Shown here: one piece after another, positions 1 to 10,434 of the stretch
Layout: every line of letters begins with the position of its first letter
Position numbering within the stretch: the first letter of the stretch is position 1
Origin: Siphlonurus alternatus
Lineage: Eukaryota > Arthropoda > Insecta > Ephemeroptera > Siphlonuridae
NCBI GenBank assembly: GCA_949825025.1
Contig: OX463780.1
Location: forward strand, 39,102,979-39,166,978
Direction of reading: 5' to 3'
Length of the DNA stretch: 64,000 nucleotides
The notes under the pieces: generated by a model
What the model was told of the DNA's origin: nothing
Databases searched by the model: none
The model's input: the letters and a program-made list of their open reading frames with translations, nothing else
Position numbers and translations under genes: made by a program

Positions 1-233
1 GACCCAGAACTATTTTTAAATAATTATTGAAAGTGCGGCCACGCCCCCTGGAGGCGTCAATAGGCGTCCAGTCTCTATCCTTTTTATTAAGAATTCAGGG
101 GTGCCAACTGAAATGACAGGACTTTTAATAATTATTTAAAAATAGTTCCGGGTCTCAAAAAAATCTGAAAAAATTCAGAGTAGCATAATTTGGTACCCTC
201 TGCAATAAAATTTTTTCATGTATGTTGTCCATT
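1..233. mobile_element. Foldback MITE, family A, copy 1 (cut by window edge)
   Basis: Two near-complementary arms around AATAATTATT-AAAAATAGTT flank a GC-richer centre (GGCGTCAATAGGCGTCC). It ends in a GTTGTCCATT terminal repeat. The same sequence recurs at 41959-42300 and 52613-52951. It sits about 40 bp from the donor of the last visible calpain exon. No coding capacity. Confidence 0.85.
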
Positions 234-278
234 GTGTAATGTCAAGGTATAATAACCTAATAACACAGAAAAACTTAC

Positions 279-413
279 TTAGCGTAAGCTTTCTCCAGCA
301 AGGCACCCCAAAACTCATTTTTTTCTGAAGAGTGCAGAAACAGAAGCTTTCCATTCATCATCGGCAGTCGATCATCAATTACCACGTCCACCCACCGACC
401 GTACTGCCAAAAC
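279..413 (-). CDS. Calpain exon: [17 protein letters not shown] block
   Basis: Encodes the conserved [17 protein letters not shown] segment and [16 protein letters not shown], which belong to the calpain core before the catalytic His. The donor GTAAGT is at 273-278. The next exon is outside the window. Confidence 0.94.
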
Positions 414-577
414 CTTTATGTAAGAACACATCGATAATAAGCACATCATGAGTGCAAATATATTATTTATTTGTAAAATATCTCAGTACGTAGATATAGT
501 GCAACGACTGCATGAAAATATGTTTTATGATATATATATATGCACAAAAAATAAAATTTATTTATAATTGAAATACA

Positions 578-636
<59 letters not shown>

Positions 637-2553
637 AGCACATGCATGGTTGCTACTTTATTAAAAATATATTATTTAAGTACCTCTATAATTATAATTT
701 TAAAATGCTCTGTGTTTCAAAACGCAGTGTGCAAAACAAATAATTTATGTTTCTCGTAGGTTGGTTTTATTAATGATGTAGCATTTAAATATATATATTT
801 ATACTGTATGTGGCCAGTAAGAAATCTTGAAATCATGATACAACTAATAGATAGGTCCATCAGCCCTACGAATTTGGACTGATCTGCGCATTTTGGCCAA
901 AAACACCCAAGGTGACGTCACGTAGTGAGCTCAAAACAGCTGTTTTGCTGCACGAGGGGCCCCTACCGGAGCAGAATTTTTGTTCAACATTAGCGAGAAC
1001 GTTGCTTTTTATCTCATCTCAAATTTGATATTTATTTGCAATACTACAAGCCAAACCGGTTGCAGTAACGTATTAAAAGAATTTTTAAACACTGCAATTC
1101 GCAAGCAATCTGGGGTAGAAGTTCGTATCTTTGTTCATAAAGCATACAAAGTTGCTATTGGCTGTGCGCAGATTAGTCACCTAGCGTTTGCGCAGCTTCA
1201 TTTGGATTCAAGCTTTTTTATCATGCACACTTCGCAGAGCCATGCGCAGTAGACTATTAACATTTAAAACTCGTTTCTGCGCAGCTTTTCTAAGCCGTGG
1301 CTATTAATTTACGGAAAACTCTATAATAGAGCAGAAAAAATTAAACGTATGCACCGTGCGCATGGGACGGCCCTGTCTTGAAATTAACTATTCTTAATTA
1401 ATTAAGATGAGTATAAGACAGAGAGATCGAGAGATTCCACAGTGGACAACCCTCATGAATTTTTTTTATTGCATATTTATTGAGTACCTTCAGTTATGAA
1501 TTTTCAATATTGTTTAAGATAATTCTTAACCCTCCAATACCCTTCATATGGTGCTTTAAAACGCTGTGACATCACATGATAGTCATCAAATATTTAGGAT
1601 GCAAGCATAGACAAAAACGTTGCATGACTATATAATGATGTCACAGTGTCTCTATTTCCCTTCAATTATGAATTAAAGGTGTTATGGGTTCAAAAAAATT
1701 CTGAAAAGAATTAATTCACAATACATAACTTCAGGCTCTCTCAATCCAAAATGCAACCAAAAAAATTCATGAAGGTTGTCCATTGCCATGCATGCATTGT
1801 AGAGTTATTAATTATATGAAGTGTGCAATGAGGGGTGAACAAAGAAAATCTAGTTGATGGCCAGCATAAATTGATTGCATATAAAGTGTGCAATGAGGGG
1901 TGAACAAAGAAAATCTAGTTGATGGCCAGCATAAATTGATTGCATATATAAAATATATTTGCAGTAGTTAAAAATCACTTGTTTATTTTTAATGATCCAG
2001 TCTTAAAGAATTTTGACATTTAATTGCATCGCACCTGAAGTGGAAAATCCCAGCATAGTCTTTGTTAAAACTCTGATCCATCGGAACCACTTGGTAGAAC
2101 AATGATTCGTAGAGTGTGAGGCTGGCTATTGCAGCCAGTAGCCAGCAATCACCTGAAAAAAACTAAGGTCACCCTTTTTGAACATTTTATAACATACCCA
2201 CTGCACAATAACCTACCAAGTTTTCCTTGCTTGATGTCAAAGCGGGAGAAGCCATCAACAAAAAGTTGAGGCTTATGGCACATCTCCTGTAGCAATTAAA
2301 ATTGAGTAATTCATCTTAACACAAATGAATAATAAAATACAGAGAGGTGGGGTATCCTTAACTGTTTACTTACATGGGGACGCATCCATGTAATGTCTGC
2401 AGTTTGATGCTGATTGGAAAAGAAAATTGAGGACTCTTTACATGGGAAAAGAGGATCCTTGAAAAGTACTTTCTCCTTCAGGCAGATGGATTTAAGCTCA
2501 GAGAAATTCTGTATTGTGCCTCGTGGCTCTATCCCTGAGCCTTCTTCTCCAAG
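279..2553 (-). CDS. Calpain (Ca2+-dependent cysteine protease), partial, four exons of the N-terminal part
   Basis: Calpains are intracellular calcium-activated cysteine proteases that cut cytoskeletal, adhesion and signalling proteins. Four minus-strand exons (2374-2553, 2217-2286, 2035-2152, 279-413) join in frame with GT donors and AG acceptors. They encode the start of the protease core: a linker with [12 protein letters not shown], then [22 protein letters not shown] holding the catalytic Cys in GDCW, then [20 protein letters not shown]. These match the calpain core 1 order exactly. The N-terminal exon(s), the catalytic His and Asn, and the C2-like and possible PEF domains are not in the window; the first lies right of 2553 and was not found, the rest left of position 279. 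Paralogue identity cannot be decided. The family call is very secure. Introns hold an AT microsatellite and MITE copies. Confidence 0.94.
573..632. repeat. (AT)n microsatellite
   Basis: About 60 bp of pure AT dinucleotide in the calpain intron. Confidence 0.95.
1441..1791. mobile_element. Diverged family A foldback MITE
   Basis: Begins GTGGACAACCCTCATGAA and ends TTCATGAAGGTTGTCCATTG, so its ends are inverted repeats of the family A type. The interior differs from other copies, with paired TGACATCA / TGATGTCA blocks. Probably an older subfamily. Confidence 0.7.
1820..1948. repeat. 65-bp tandem duplication
   Basis: GTGTGCAATGAGGGGTGAAC and the following sequence to GATTGCATATA occur twice with an exact 65-bp period and almost no divergence, so the duplication is recent. 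Confidence 0.9.
2035..2152 (-). CDS. Calpain exon carrying the catalytic cysteine
   Basis: Encodes [13 protein letters not shown] and DYAGIFHF. The Cys after Gly-Asp is the calpain nucleophile and is intact. The donor is GTGCGA, a weaker match than its neighbours. Confidence 0.95.
2217..2286 (-). CDS. Calpain exon: [13 protein letters not shown]
   Basis: Seventy bases ending one base into the Gly codon of the GDCW catalytic motif (donor GTAGGT). It aligns with the R-x-D-I-x-Q-G-x-L-G block before the active site. Confidence 0.92.
2374..2553 (-). CDS. Calpain exon: pre-core linker and start of protease core
   Basis: Sixty codons, phase 0 at both ends. [18 protein letters not shown] matches the calpain consensus F-D-P-x-F-P. 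The acceptor is TTTTTAG and the donor GTAAGT. An upstream exon must supply the start codon. Confidence 0.92.
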
Positions 2554-2644
2554 CTAAAAATAATAATAACAATTTTCAACTATGAATTAGGCCACATCAG
2601 CATCCTAGATATTATTATAATTACATATATAAATTACATAAATA

Positions 2645-2646
<2 letters not shown>

Positions 2647-2734
<88 letters not shown>
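2647..2734. repeat. (AT)n microsatellite
   Basis: Almost 90 bp of AT dinucleotide just upstream of the first visible calpain exon. Confidence 0.95.
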
Positions 2735-2739
<5 letters not shown>

Positions 2740-3202
2740 TTATATAACAGCATATATTATGTAATTAAAATTTAACACATTATTTTGCAACTTGTTGTCA
2801 GGTAAAACTCGGTATATTTTGAGTAAAGGAGATCACGGTCCTGTCAAAAATAATTAGCATTGCATGGCGTAAGAAAAATTCAATAGTAGAAACCTATACA
2901 TTTCCTATATTTCCTGCATGGGACCCGGCCTGACCTTTACGTAAAATAACAAATTTTACTGTATACATATCATGATTTTATACAGAATGCGCAGCATGGT
3001 AAAGCACAATACTAATAATAATTATACTGATACATGAGGAGGCTGTATTCAAATTATTTAGTACTATAATATCACTAAATATTAGTGTACGATATTTTAT
3101 ACTATACTATTTTATACTAAAATACGATAAATAATATAGTATTTTATTGAACTGTATTATAATATGGTTATTATAGGTGTATTATTTTATACATATTAGC
3201 TA

Positions 3203-3390
3203 GGCGTGAATCCAGAACGAAATTTTGAGGGAGAGGGAGGGGGTGTCTCCATAAAAAGGTTATTATATGTTAAAAATAATGTTGAGGGAGAATTAAATGC
3301 CTATTTTGCCCTAGTTATGTACTGTATACATCCAAAATTTCAGGAGAAGGGACCCCCCCTTCCCACCTGGATGTGCACCCCTATATACTG
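3203..3390 (+). mobile_element. Dispersed repeat, G-rich to C-rich family (copy 1)
   Basis: Starts GCGTGAATCCAGAACGAAAT, then a G-run, AAATGCC, a C-run and TGGATGTGCACCCC. The same order recurs at 34365-34532 and, inverted, at 41738-41830. This is a non-coding dispersed repeat; its class is unknown to me. The reading frame across it is incidental. Confidence 0.55.
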
Positions 3391-3773
3391 TATTATATAC
3401 CAGTTCAGCATATTATATATTCAAATTTTGCCTGTAATATAAAATACATTTATATTATGCATTTTTCGAGAATGATCAACACAATTTGCACAGTCCAGTC
3501 ATATAACACAAATGTAAACTTTATTTATCAACTCATATAATGTTAATATGCTTCACTTCAAACTATAATATATGGTATAGCATATAATTGGGATTCTATA
3601 ACTGTCTCCTCAACCTTTTATCTCTACACCTCTATGATAGATAGATTACCAATCAGAAAGTGCAAATTAAAAAGAGACGGTTTTGAAGCTGACAGTCACA
3701 ATTATACTATACAATATACACAGAGTATATAATATATTAGCTCTTAGCTGTATAATTATTTTTTTACTTGAAA

Positions 3774-4335
3774 ATAATGTTAAGTTTTAAAGACAATAAC
3801 ATAGAAATAGTCTTACAGTGGATACCAGCTCATTGTAATATTCATGGCAATGAGCAAGCAGACTACTTAGCCAAGATGGGCAGCAAGATGACACAGCCAA
3901 CAACAAGCATCTCCATTCATTCAATTCAAGCTCATATTAATAGTGCAGTGAAACAGAAAGTTGACTCAGATTGGAAAGAACAAGCAAGTATTAAAGCATG
4001 GGGAGATCTCATATTTAAATCAGCCAAAACTCACACTTATAATAGACTCACAGACACTGCTAAATTCAGACTAGATACTGGCCATGACTATCTTGGATGC
4101 TATCAGAAGAAATTCAAAATCCAAGATAGTGACATTTGTAAATTGTGTAAAAAAGAACCTCAAGACAGAGGGCATCTATTTAGATGCTCAGCATTAACTG
4201 CGGAACTTGACTCGTTGCCTGGCAACATGAAGAAAGAAGAGAAGGAAGCCCTTCTCTATTGGCTTACTAGAAGTAAAATGGCTTAAACGCCAATGCGTGG
4301 GCATAAGAAAAGAAGAAGAAGAAGAAGAAGAAGAG
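3774..4335 (+). mobile_element. 5'-truncated non-LTR retrotransposon with RNase H domain
   Basis: An intact frame of about 170 codons (stop at 4284-4286) encodes LQWIPAHCNIHGNEQADYLA, the end of a retrotransposon RNase HI domain with the conserved His and Asp. It is followed by a CKLC..H..C zinc-knuckle-like tail (CKLCKKEPQDRGHLFRC), as in I-group LINEs. The 3' end carries a (GAA)n tail at 4308-4335. Reverse transcriptase and endonuclease are missing, so this is a dead copy truncated at insertion. Related to I/Nimb-type elements by architecture; exact clade uncertain. Confidence 0.85.
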
Positions 4336-4837
4336 TTTTATAGTACACAGTATTATAATAATTATATTGATCATCTTTGGCAAAAAGCATATATTGCATG
4401 GTTGACCAAATGGGATGCATTCCTATAAATATATAAATAATTAATCAATTTTATCATCTGGTTTATAGATAGAAATGCATAATCACAATATTAAACATAC
4501 GTGAAAAATATTTAATTTTCTGTACTGGTAAGGCATTTGGTTAAATAAATATCCACACAAAATAAAAGAGGTATCGGCAAAACAAATTAGTATAACTTAT
4601 TCGATCAAAAGGGGAAGAAATCCTTGATTAATTCTTTGGATAGACAGTTATCAAAAATATTTGAAGCAATACAACAATACAAGAATATACTGTATTTAAC
4701 TCAATAACTGATATTAAAAAAAAAAAAAGTAAAAAACAGTCATATATATATAATTATATGGTTTTAACTGTGTCCGACTGTGTCATTATTTATGATGATA
4801 GTGTTGTTTTTAAGCACCGACCCCATGCAGAATTTTT

Positions 4838-4977
4838 ACAGAATCTGAACGGAAAAGCTCTCGTCTAATCAGAAAATTAAAAAATATCAGTTCACTTGGA
4901 AAATTCAAGTACTCAGAAATTTTTAATTTTCTGATTGGTCGAGAGTTTTTCCGTTGCAATTCCGAAACAATTTTGGA
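4838..4977. mobile_element. Foldback element
   Basis: GAACGGAAAAGCTCTCG...CAGAAAATTAAAAA is mirrored by TTTTTAATTTTCTGATTGG...CGAGAGTTTTTCCGTTG. A hairpin of about 60-bp arms with a short loop. It makes the minus-strand frame over this region an artefact. Confidence 0.7.
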
Positions 4978-5220
4978 AGGTGCTTCAATAGTAAACAAAT
5001 TTAACCTCTCTTCCGGAGTGTCCTGACCATAATAGATGGCACAACAAATTATGTTATCGTTTATTGTGAAAAGCATTAAATTTATATAATTAATGTATTG
5101 CATGACCAACATGGACTGCATAAAATGTATTCTTATTTATTCTACCATATAATATAAATTATTCTCTATTCTCTATAATTATATAGTTCATAATTTTCCA
5201 TCATTTTAAAACTATATACA

Positions 5221-5830
5221 GGGTGTCCATAAAAGTTCCAAGAGTTAGAAATTTTTTACATTAAAAAAAGTAGTAGTCCAATCTTATTGATTTTGGTATC
5301 ATTGGAAATTTAAGCTAATAATTGGGAGAAATTTTTTATTGGTTTGACTTTGACATGTCTTTGCTGTTCAGTCAATTTTTAGAATGAAAAAAATAAAAGA
5401 AAATAATGTCTGCAATGTCGACCTTACGAGAGCTCTTGACGTCGGCACCCTCTGCTAAATAATCAAAGATTCTGAGGGTCCTCCATACCTCTTCACACCT
5501 TTGGTAAGGTTGCAGGAGTAATGTCGCCTAGGTCGAGCAGCTTCCAGCATTCAGAATGGATCCAGCAGCGCTTGGCTGTGATGACGGGGACAGCTAGTGC
5601 CGTACCGCGAAAAGTTAATTTTGGGTCACTGCATGGGAGGAAAGGGGAGGGCCGATGGGTGCATGGAGGGTGTTATCATTTCCCAGCATGCAGCTCTGGA
5701 CCTTCAAGGAGATCGAGTCAGTCATCCCAATCGTCCACCCCGTGGGTCTGGCTCGATCATCTACCCTGGTCCAGCATGAAACTCATCCTTCAAGTTCGCC
5801 GCTATCAAAACATATGCATATATATGTGAA
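5221..5830. mobile_element. Possible mariner-like end plus unassigned GC-richer stretch
   Basis: CAGGGTGTCCATAAAAGTTC (from about 5219) resembles a mariner-type terminal repeat beside TA. The following 400 bp is GC-richer, with short overlapping frames on the plus strand and no recognisable protein. No matching second terminus was found. Low certainty. Confidence 0.25.
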
Positions 5831-5867
5831 AGAATTTGTTAGCAGAGGTTCAGACATACCTTACTTG

Positions 5868-5926
5868 TTGAACTTTTTCCTCCACTAAGCAACGAAGTGG
5901 AGGAAAAAGTTCAATGAAACAAGTAA
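5868..5926. repeat. Short near-perfect hairpin
   Basis: TTGAACTTTTTCCTCCACT and AGTGGAGGAAAAAGTTCAA are exact complements around an 8-base loop, extended by ACTTG / CAAGT. Confidence 0.9.
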
Positions 5927-5949
5927 GATATCCATTGTATTGTGTATGC

Positions 5950-6138
5950 ATATACAGTATAACAGATCTTAGTTTACCTCTAGACAGTTCAGTAGACTAG
6001 ACGGCGCCAGCTATATCAGCCAATGAAAAGGCGGCCAGCAGTCATTCTAGCCTTTTCATTGGCTTATATAGCTGTGGCGCCGTCTAGTCTAGTCTGTCTA
6101 GAGGTAAACTAACTGTAAGATCTGTTATACTGTATATA
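5950..6138. mobile_element. Foldback MITE with ~80-bp arms
   Basis: Arms run from TATACAGTATAACAGATCTT through GACGGCGCCAGCTATAT to CCAATGAAAAGG, mirrored on the right. The arms differ by only a few bases. Loop of about 20 bp. No coding capacity. Confidence 0.85.
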
Positions 6139-6289
6139 TTAGGTCTGCAGATTGTGTATGCTACGAGCAGACCTATAACCTATAATATGCTATATTACTG
6201 TATGCATATACTATGCTAGCTCGATTGCTGCATGACTGTGAGTCTGTGATTTAATTGCAATTAAATGGGCACAGCTAGAGGTAATATTA

Positions 6290-6400
6290 ATCAAAAATAT
6301 ATATAATATATTATATTATGTACATATGTACATAATATAATATTATGTACATATGTACATAATATAATATTATGTACATACTGTATGCATACTATATGGC
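6290..6400. repeat. AT-rich palindromic tandem repeat
   Basis: ATTATGTACATATGTACATA repeats about three times with a period near 33 bp; each unit is itself palindromic. Confidence 0.8.
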
Positions 6401-7404
6401 AGAAAAACCAACACCTAAATGCAAAAAAACGTAACTTCAGCTAAACAACCTGCAAATCAGTAAACATGTCATTCACGTCTGCAACTCTCATTATAGATCG
6501 AACTGCTGCAACCTGACTGCAACCCAAGAGTAACCTTGACTGCAACCCACGTACAGTATCACAAACCTTAGTTTACGTATGGAAGACATTTTGAATAGAA
6601 AATAGTACCGTTTTGCGTTACGACCTTCATTTTTTAACGATAGGCGCTCGATTAGAAAAAAACATCACATCCCTAGTTTAGTTTGCCGGTTTATGAGAAC
6701 GCCACGGCCGTGGGCGCGGCAATCCGCTTGCCTAGCGGCCATCCCAAGTATCTAATATACTTTTAACCTATTATTAGTACTGACATCATGGTTTAATGTT
6801 CATTAATTTAGCGAACTTTAAAACCAGAACAGAAAAGGCACGCTGCCATGATTTTTGTTATTGTGACGTCACAGGAGCTTGAAATCGATTAATTAAATCG
6901 AACCGAATCGAACTTAACCGATCAGCTGAGCTGAAAAAAGGCGTTCGTTTTAAAATAAAAGACAGATCGGAATATACGTCTATATACGCCTCCAGAAGCT
7001 ATAATAAATCCAGAATGTTACTTTTAAATGCGTAAGGGTGCTTATTTTTTTTAATTTCACCACTTTTTTTCAAGTTTTTAGCATTTTTGGTGTCGACGTG
7101 TTGTCACAACAGCGGCTCCGTGCGGCCCCACTGGCCCCAGGCTTTCGTCTGGAAGAGGTGCAAAGTGGTCGAAGTGGTGGCGACGCGATTTTGAAATCAA
7201 ATTAAACTTACTTTTTTATACTTTTTTCCAATAGTTATACATATTATAGAAGCATGTAATATTTTTAAAAAATTCCATAGTTTAAAATAACCTTGTTGTG
7301 GGACATTTTTAAAAAATTAAGATTACTACGCCTTGGCGACGTCTAGTCTGTGATCTCAGGCGTAATCTAAGGCTTGTTTAACTGTATGCATATGAATACC
7401 TCCA

Positions 7405-7617
7405 TCATTGCTCCATATATATGGTTGACGTCGTTGACGAATATGTATGATACACTGTATGGCGATAGAATTTTTTTCCTTTATATCCACACCAGAATCC
7501 ACACCCTGGACAATGGTTGATCGTTGACTTTGCTTTTGTGGCCCCAGGGCCTCCAGAGGGCCTCCACTCGGTCCACTCCTCCAGAGCAAGTTGCTCCTCC
7601 AGAGATGCAATTTTCAT
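7405..7617 (-). other. Unidentified open stretch with CxxC-type cysteines
   Basis: Seventy codons from an ATG, beginning MKIASLEEQLALEEWTEW (helix-prone) and later HCPGCGFWCGY. Higher GC than its surroundings. I do not recognise it, and no splice partners are evident. It may be a transposon remnant or a chance frame. Confidence 0.2.
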
Positions 7618-7760
7618 GCAAAGCTTCGCCTTCGCGCGTAATGTGGTATGGTGCGCGAAACTTTCGCGCGAATATTCGCGAAACTTCGAGAAAATTTCGC
7701 GAAATTTAAAAAATGACTGTCGTAATGCGATTTTTCATATATTCATCAATTTTTAAAAAT

Positions 7761-7762
<2 letters not shown>

Positions 7763-7852
<90 letters not shown>
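7763..7852. repeat. (AT)n microsatellite
   Basis: About 90 bp of pure AT dinucleotide. Confidence 0.95.
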
Positions 7853-7859
<7 letters not shown>

Positions 7860-8025
7860 AATTAAATTGAACTCTTTTTTAACTCATTTATGCAATTAAA
7901 CCTGTCATTTATTAAAGCAATTAATAAAATTGGGTAGAAAACGGCGTATTCATTGAATACTGGCTTAGAAAAAAAAAAAAAAATCGGAAAAAAAGTCGGG
8001 AAAAAAATCGGAAAAAATAAAAAAA

Positions 8026-8108
8026 CCTACATTAAAATGTTTTATTGCAGAAATAAATAGAGAGCTAATAGTGCACCAAATTATATGCTACTCTAAATTT
8101 TTTTGAGA

Positions 8109-8139
<31 letters not shown>

Positions 8140-8838
8140 GGGTAGAACCATTTTTAAATTTGTTCTGTAACTTCTGTAAGTTAAGTTGGCACCCCTGAAT
8201 CCTTAATAAAAACTAAAAAGGATAGAACCGAGACGCCTATAGACAATTTAATGGTTGCATTTTTTATTTCATAATTAGAAAATATACATAAAATTATGCT
8301 TTTCTGAATTTTTCCAGATTTTTTGGAGTGCGCGTGCATGGGAACTAATTTGAAAAAAAATATATATTGAAATTATTTAAAATATCTAAATTAAGGTGGT
8401 ACACCTGATGGGACAACGATGACGTTATTTTGTTGTGCTGTGATTGGCTATTGATGATGTCACGGTTGTTGTGATTGGCCATTGATGACGTCATGGCGGT
8501 TGTCCCATCATCAGGGGTACTATACCCTAATTCAAATATTTTAAATCTTTTTTTTTTTTAAATTAGTTCCCTCACTCAAATATATCTGAAAAAATTCAGA
8601 AAAGCATAATTTTAGGCATATAATCTTCTAATTATGAAATAAAATAATGCAGCCATTAATATTGTCTATTGACACCTTCAGGGTGCGTGGCAGCACGTTC
8701 AATAATTATGTAAAAATAGTTCTGGGTTTCAAAAAATTCTGAAAAAAATCAGAGTAGCATATAAATAGCATAATTTCAATTAATTTGGTACCCTCTATTC
8801 ATTTCTGCAATAAATTTTTTTCATGCAGGTTAAATAAA
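8026..8838. mobile_element. Family A foldback MITE split by a nested MITE
   Basis: The left part (8026-8239) matches family A up to GAGACGCCTA and the right part (8669-8838) resumes at TTGACACC, where intact copies read CGCCTATTGACGCC. A second element sits between them, so the host copy is the older one. The left part has a long poly-T expansion. Confidence 0.75.
8240..8668. mobile_element. Foldback MITE nested in the family A copy
   Basis: Begins TAGACAATTTAATGG and ends CCATTAATATTGTCTA, with long inverted arms throughout. An inner palindrome (about 8395-8525) carries paired CACCTGATGGGACAAC / GTTGTCCCATCATCAGG blocks. The flanking TA suggests a TA target site, as in Tc1/mariner-mobilised MITEs (inference). 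Confidence 0.75.
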
Positions 8839-8849
8839 TCCTATGCTAT

Positions 8850-8920
8850 GGTCTCGTCAGATCACCAAATTAAGTCAAGCAACGCTGCGCGTTTTGTTAG
8901 TAGTTGGATGGGTGACCATT
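8850..8920 (+). pseudogene. 5S rRNA-derived fragment
   Basis: GTCTCGTCAGATCACC, AAGCAACGCTGC and GTTAGTAGTTGGATGGGTGACC-like spacing follow the 3' half of 5S rRNA in order. GGATGGGTGACC at 8906-8917 is the conserved 5S box C region. The 5' third and the closing 3' stem are missing, and insertions disrupt the helices. It is a pseudogene or the head of a 5S-type SINE, not a functional gene. Confidence 0.7.
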
Positions 8921-9286
8921 TTCAACAAAAAACACACGTTTCCCACCCAGGGGTAAAACGTTGCGCTTTTCCACTATAATATGTGGTTCTCCTGGCTTAA
9001 TTTGGACCATTGCACTTCCGGTTCATTGACAAAAGCTGTAGCGTCCATCCTGGCTGAGGTTTCCACGTTTCCCTCAGCCTCAGGGAAATGCCGGGAATGC
9101 CGGGATGGATTTGCAAGGCCGTGGCCGCCCCCGTTCCAGAAGAGCCCGCGAAACGCTCAAGTTAGGGTTTCGGAAGGTTCGGGGTTTCAAAGTAGTATAT
9201 GTATAATTATAGTAGATAAAAGTACCCATTAATAGGGTTTGACTTAAAAAAATATATATTATATATATAATATTAATATTAATATA

Positions 9287-9341
<55 letters not shown>

Positions 9342-9355
9342 CTTATGAAAAAGGT

Positions 9356-9496
9356 GGATCCAATCTGGATCCAATTGGATCCAGTCTGGATCCAATTGGA
9401 TCCAGTCGGGTCAGGCTGGATCCAGTTGCATCCAGCCTGGATCCAGCTGGTTCCAGCCTGGATCCAGCTGGATCCAATTGGATCCAGGCGGGTCAG
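9356..9496. repeat. GGATCCA minisatellite, left array
   Basis: GGATCC units spaced 10-11 bp apart (GGATCCAATTGGATCCAGTC and variants) for about 140 bp. Confidence 0.9.
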
Positions 9497-9962
9497 GAAA
9501 TGATAGTTCCGAGCTTCTGCCACCAGATGACACTACAGTACAGAAAAAAATGTGGTGACAGTTAGAAAAGTGGTCAGTTACTTGAGTGCGACAAGAATGA
9601 AGATATTTTAGGCAGATACGGGAAGTTAAACTTGGTTATTTATTATTTAAGCTGTTTTGGGGGCTATTTACTTTGTGGGGTCTTTGTGGTTACAGGGTTT
9701 TAGAGACCGAGAGGGCTGTAATGTTACGTTATTGTTGACCATGGAGTCCCCCTGCAGCAAGCCTATGGTGGACACGATGCAGCGCTACAATCAGTTATAA
9801 CTTAAATATCTGTTAATATTCATGTAATTTTAATAAAAAAAAATATTTATCTAATTTGTATTGCTTTAAAGAGAGTACAGCGTAATTATTAATTGTGCAA
9901 TTAATCATTTCTTTGATGAGTAGGATGACGAAGGCGGGAAACAGCTGATCGGAGTCGGTCGG

Positions 9963-10074
9963 GATGGATCCAATCGGGTCAAGCTGGATCCAGTTGGATC
10001 CAGTCGGGTCAGGAAGTGCTGCCCAAAATTGGTTCCAACTGGATCCAGCAAAATTGGATCCAACTGGATCCATC
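9963..10074. repeat. GGATCCA minisatellite, right array
   Basis: The same decamer-like unit as at 9356-9496, shorter and more broken, lying before the inverted AT arm. Confidence 0.85.
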
Positions 10075-10149
10075 ATTTTCATAAGGGTATATATATATAT
10101 ATATATATATATAAATATTATATTAATATTAATATTATATATATATATA

Positions 10150-10307
10150 GGATTTATTTAAACTGCATGAAAAAAAATTATTGCAGAAATGAATAGAGGG
10201 TACCAAATTATTAATAATTGAAATTATGCTATTTATGCTACTCTGATTTTTTTTCAGAATTTTTTGAAACCCAGAACTATTTTTACATAATTATTGACAT
10301 AATTACA
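10150..10307. mobile_element. Half copy of family A MITE, inverted relative to 8690-8848
   Basis: Matches the reverse complement of 8690-8848 including a private insertion (TTAATAATTGAAATTATGC) not in other copies and the outer ATAGGATTTATTT. The right half is missing where the next hairpin starts. Confidence 0.75.
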
Positions 10308-10434
10308 TAAGGCCTGTTCATAAACCCTGCTCGGTGTACACTTTCTCCACCCAATCGACCTTATATTTCATATACATAAGGTCGATTGGATGTAGAAAGT
10401 GTACACCGAGCAGGGTTTACGAACAGGCCTATAA
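10308..10434. mobile_element. Compact near-perfect foldback element
   Basis: AGGCCTGTTCATAAACCC...CAATCGACCTTAT is mirrored by ATAAGGTCGATTGG...GGGTTTACGAACAGGCCT. Arms of about 55 bp differ at a few positions; the loop is about 12 bases. Probably a young MITE. Confidence 0.85.

Larger units (their letters stand above)
414..2034. other. Calpain intron, 1.6 kb
   Basis: Holds an (AT)n tract at about 573-632, an open but uninitiated stretch near 980-1252 without recognisable protein, a diverged foldback MITE at 1441-1791 and a 65-bp direct duplication at 1820-1948. No other gene seen. Confidence 0.6.
9240..10148. mobile_element. Palindromic element with inverted AT arms and inverted GGATCC arrays
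   Basis: Both ends carry an AT tract running into ACCCTTATGAAAA (left) or TTTTCATAAGGGT (right), then GGATCC minisatellite in opposite orientation. A unique centre of about 470 bp (9497-9962) has no recognisable gene. Short frames over the arrays (repeating W-I-Q-x-D/G-P) are artefacts of the repeat. Confidence 0.65.

Noticed and set aside
980..1252. Plus-strand 90-codon frame in the calpain intron
   Set aside because: No ATG at its start, no recognisable domain, and overlaps repeat-like DNA.
4810..5121. Minus-strand 103-codon frame
   Set aside because: Most of it is the two arms of a foldback element.
5521..5888. Overlapping plus-strand frames of 60-102 codons
   Set aside because: No coding signature or similarity; three frames open at once in a GC-richer segment suggests chance.
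9293..10161. Frames repeating W-I-Q-x-D/G-P on both strands
   Set aside because: They are translations of the GGATCC minisatellite and AT tracts.
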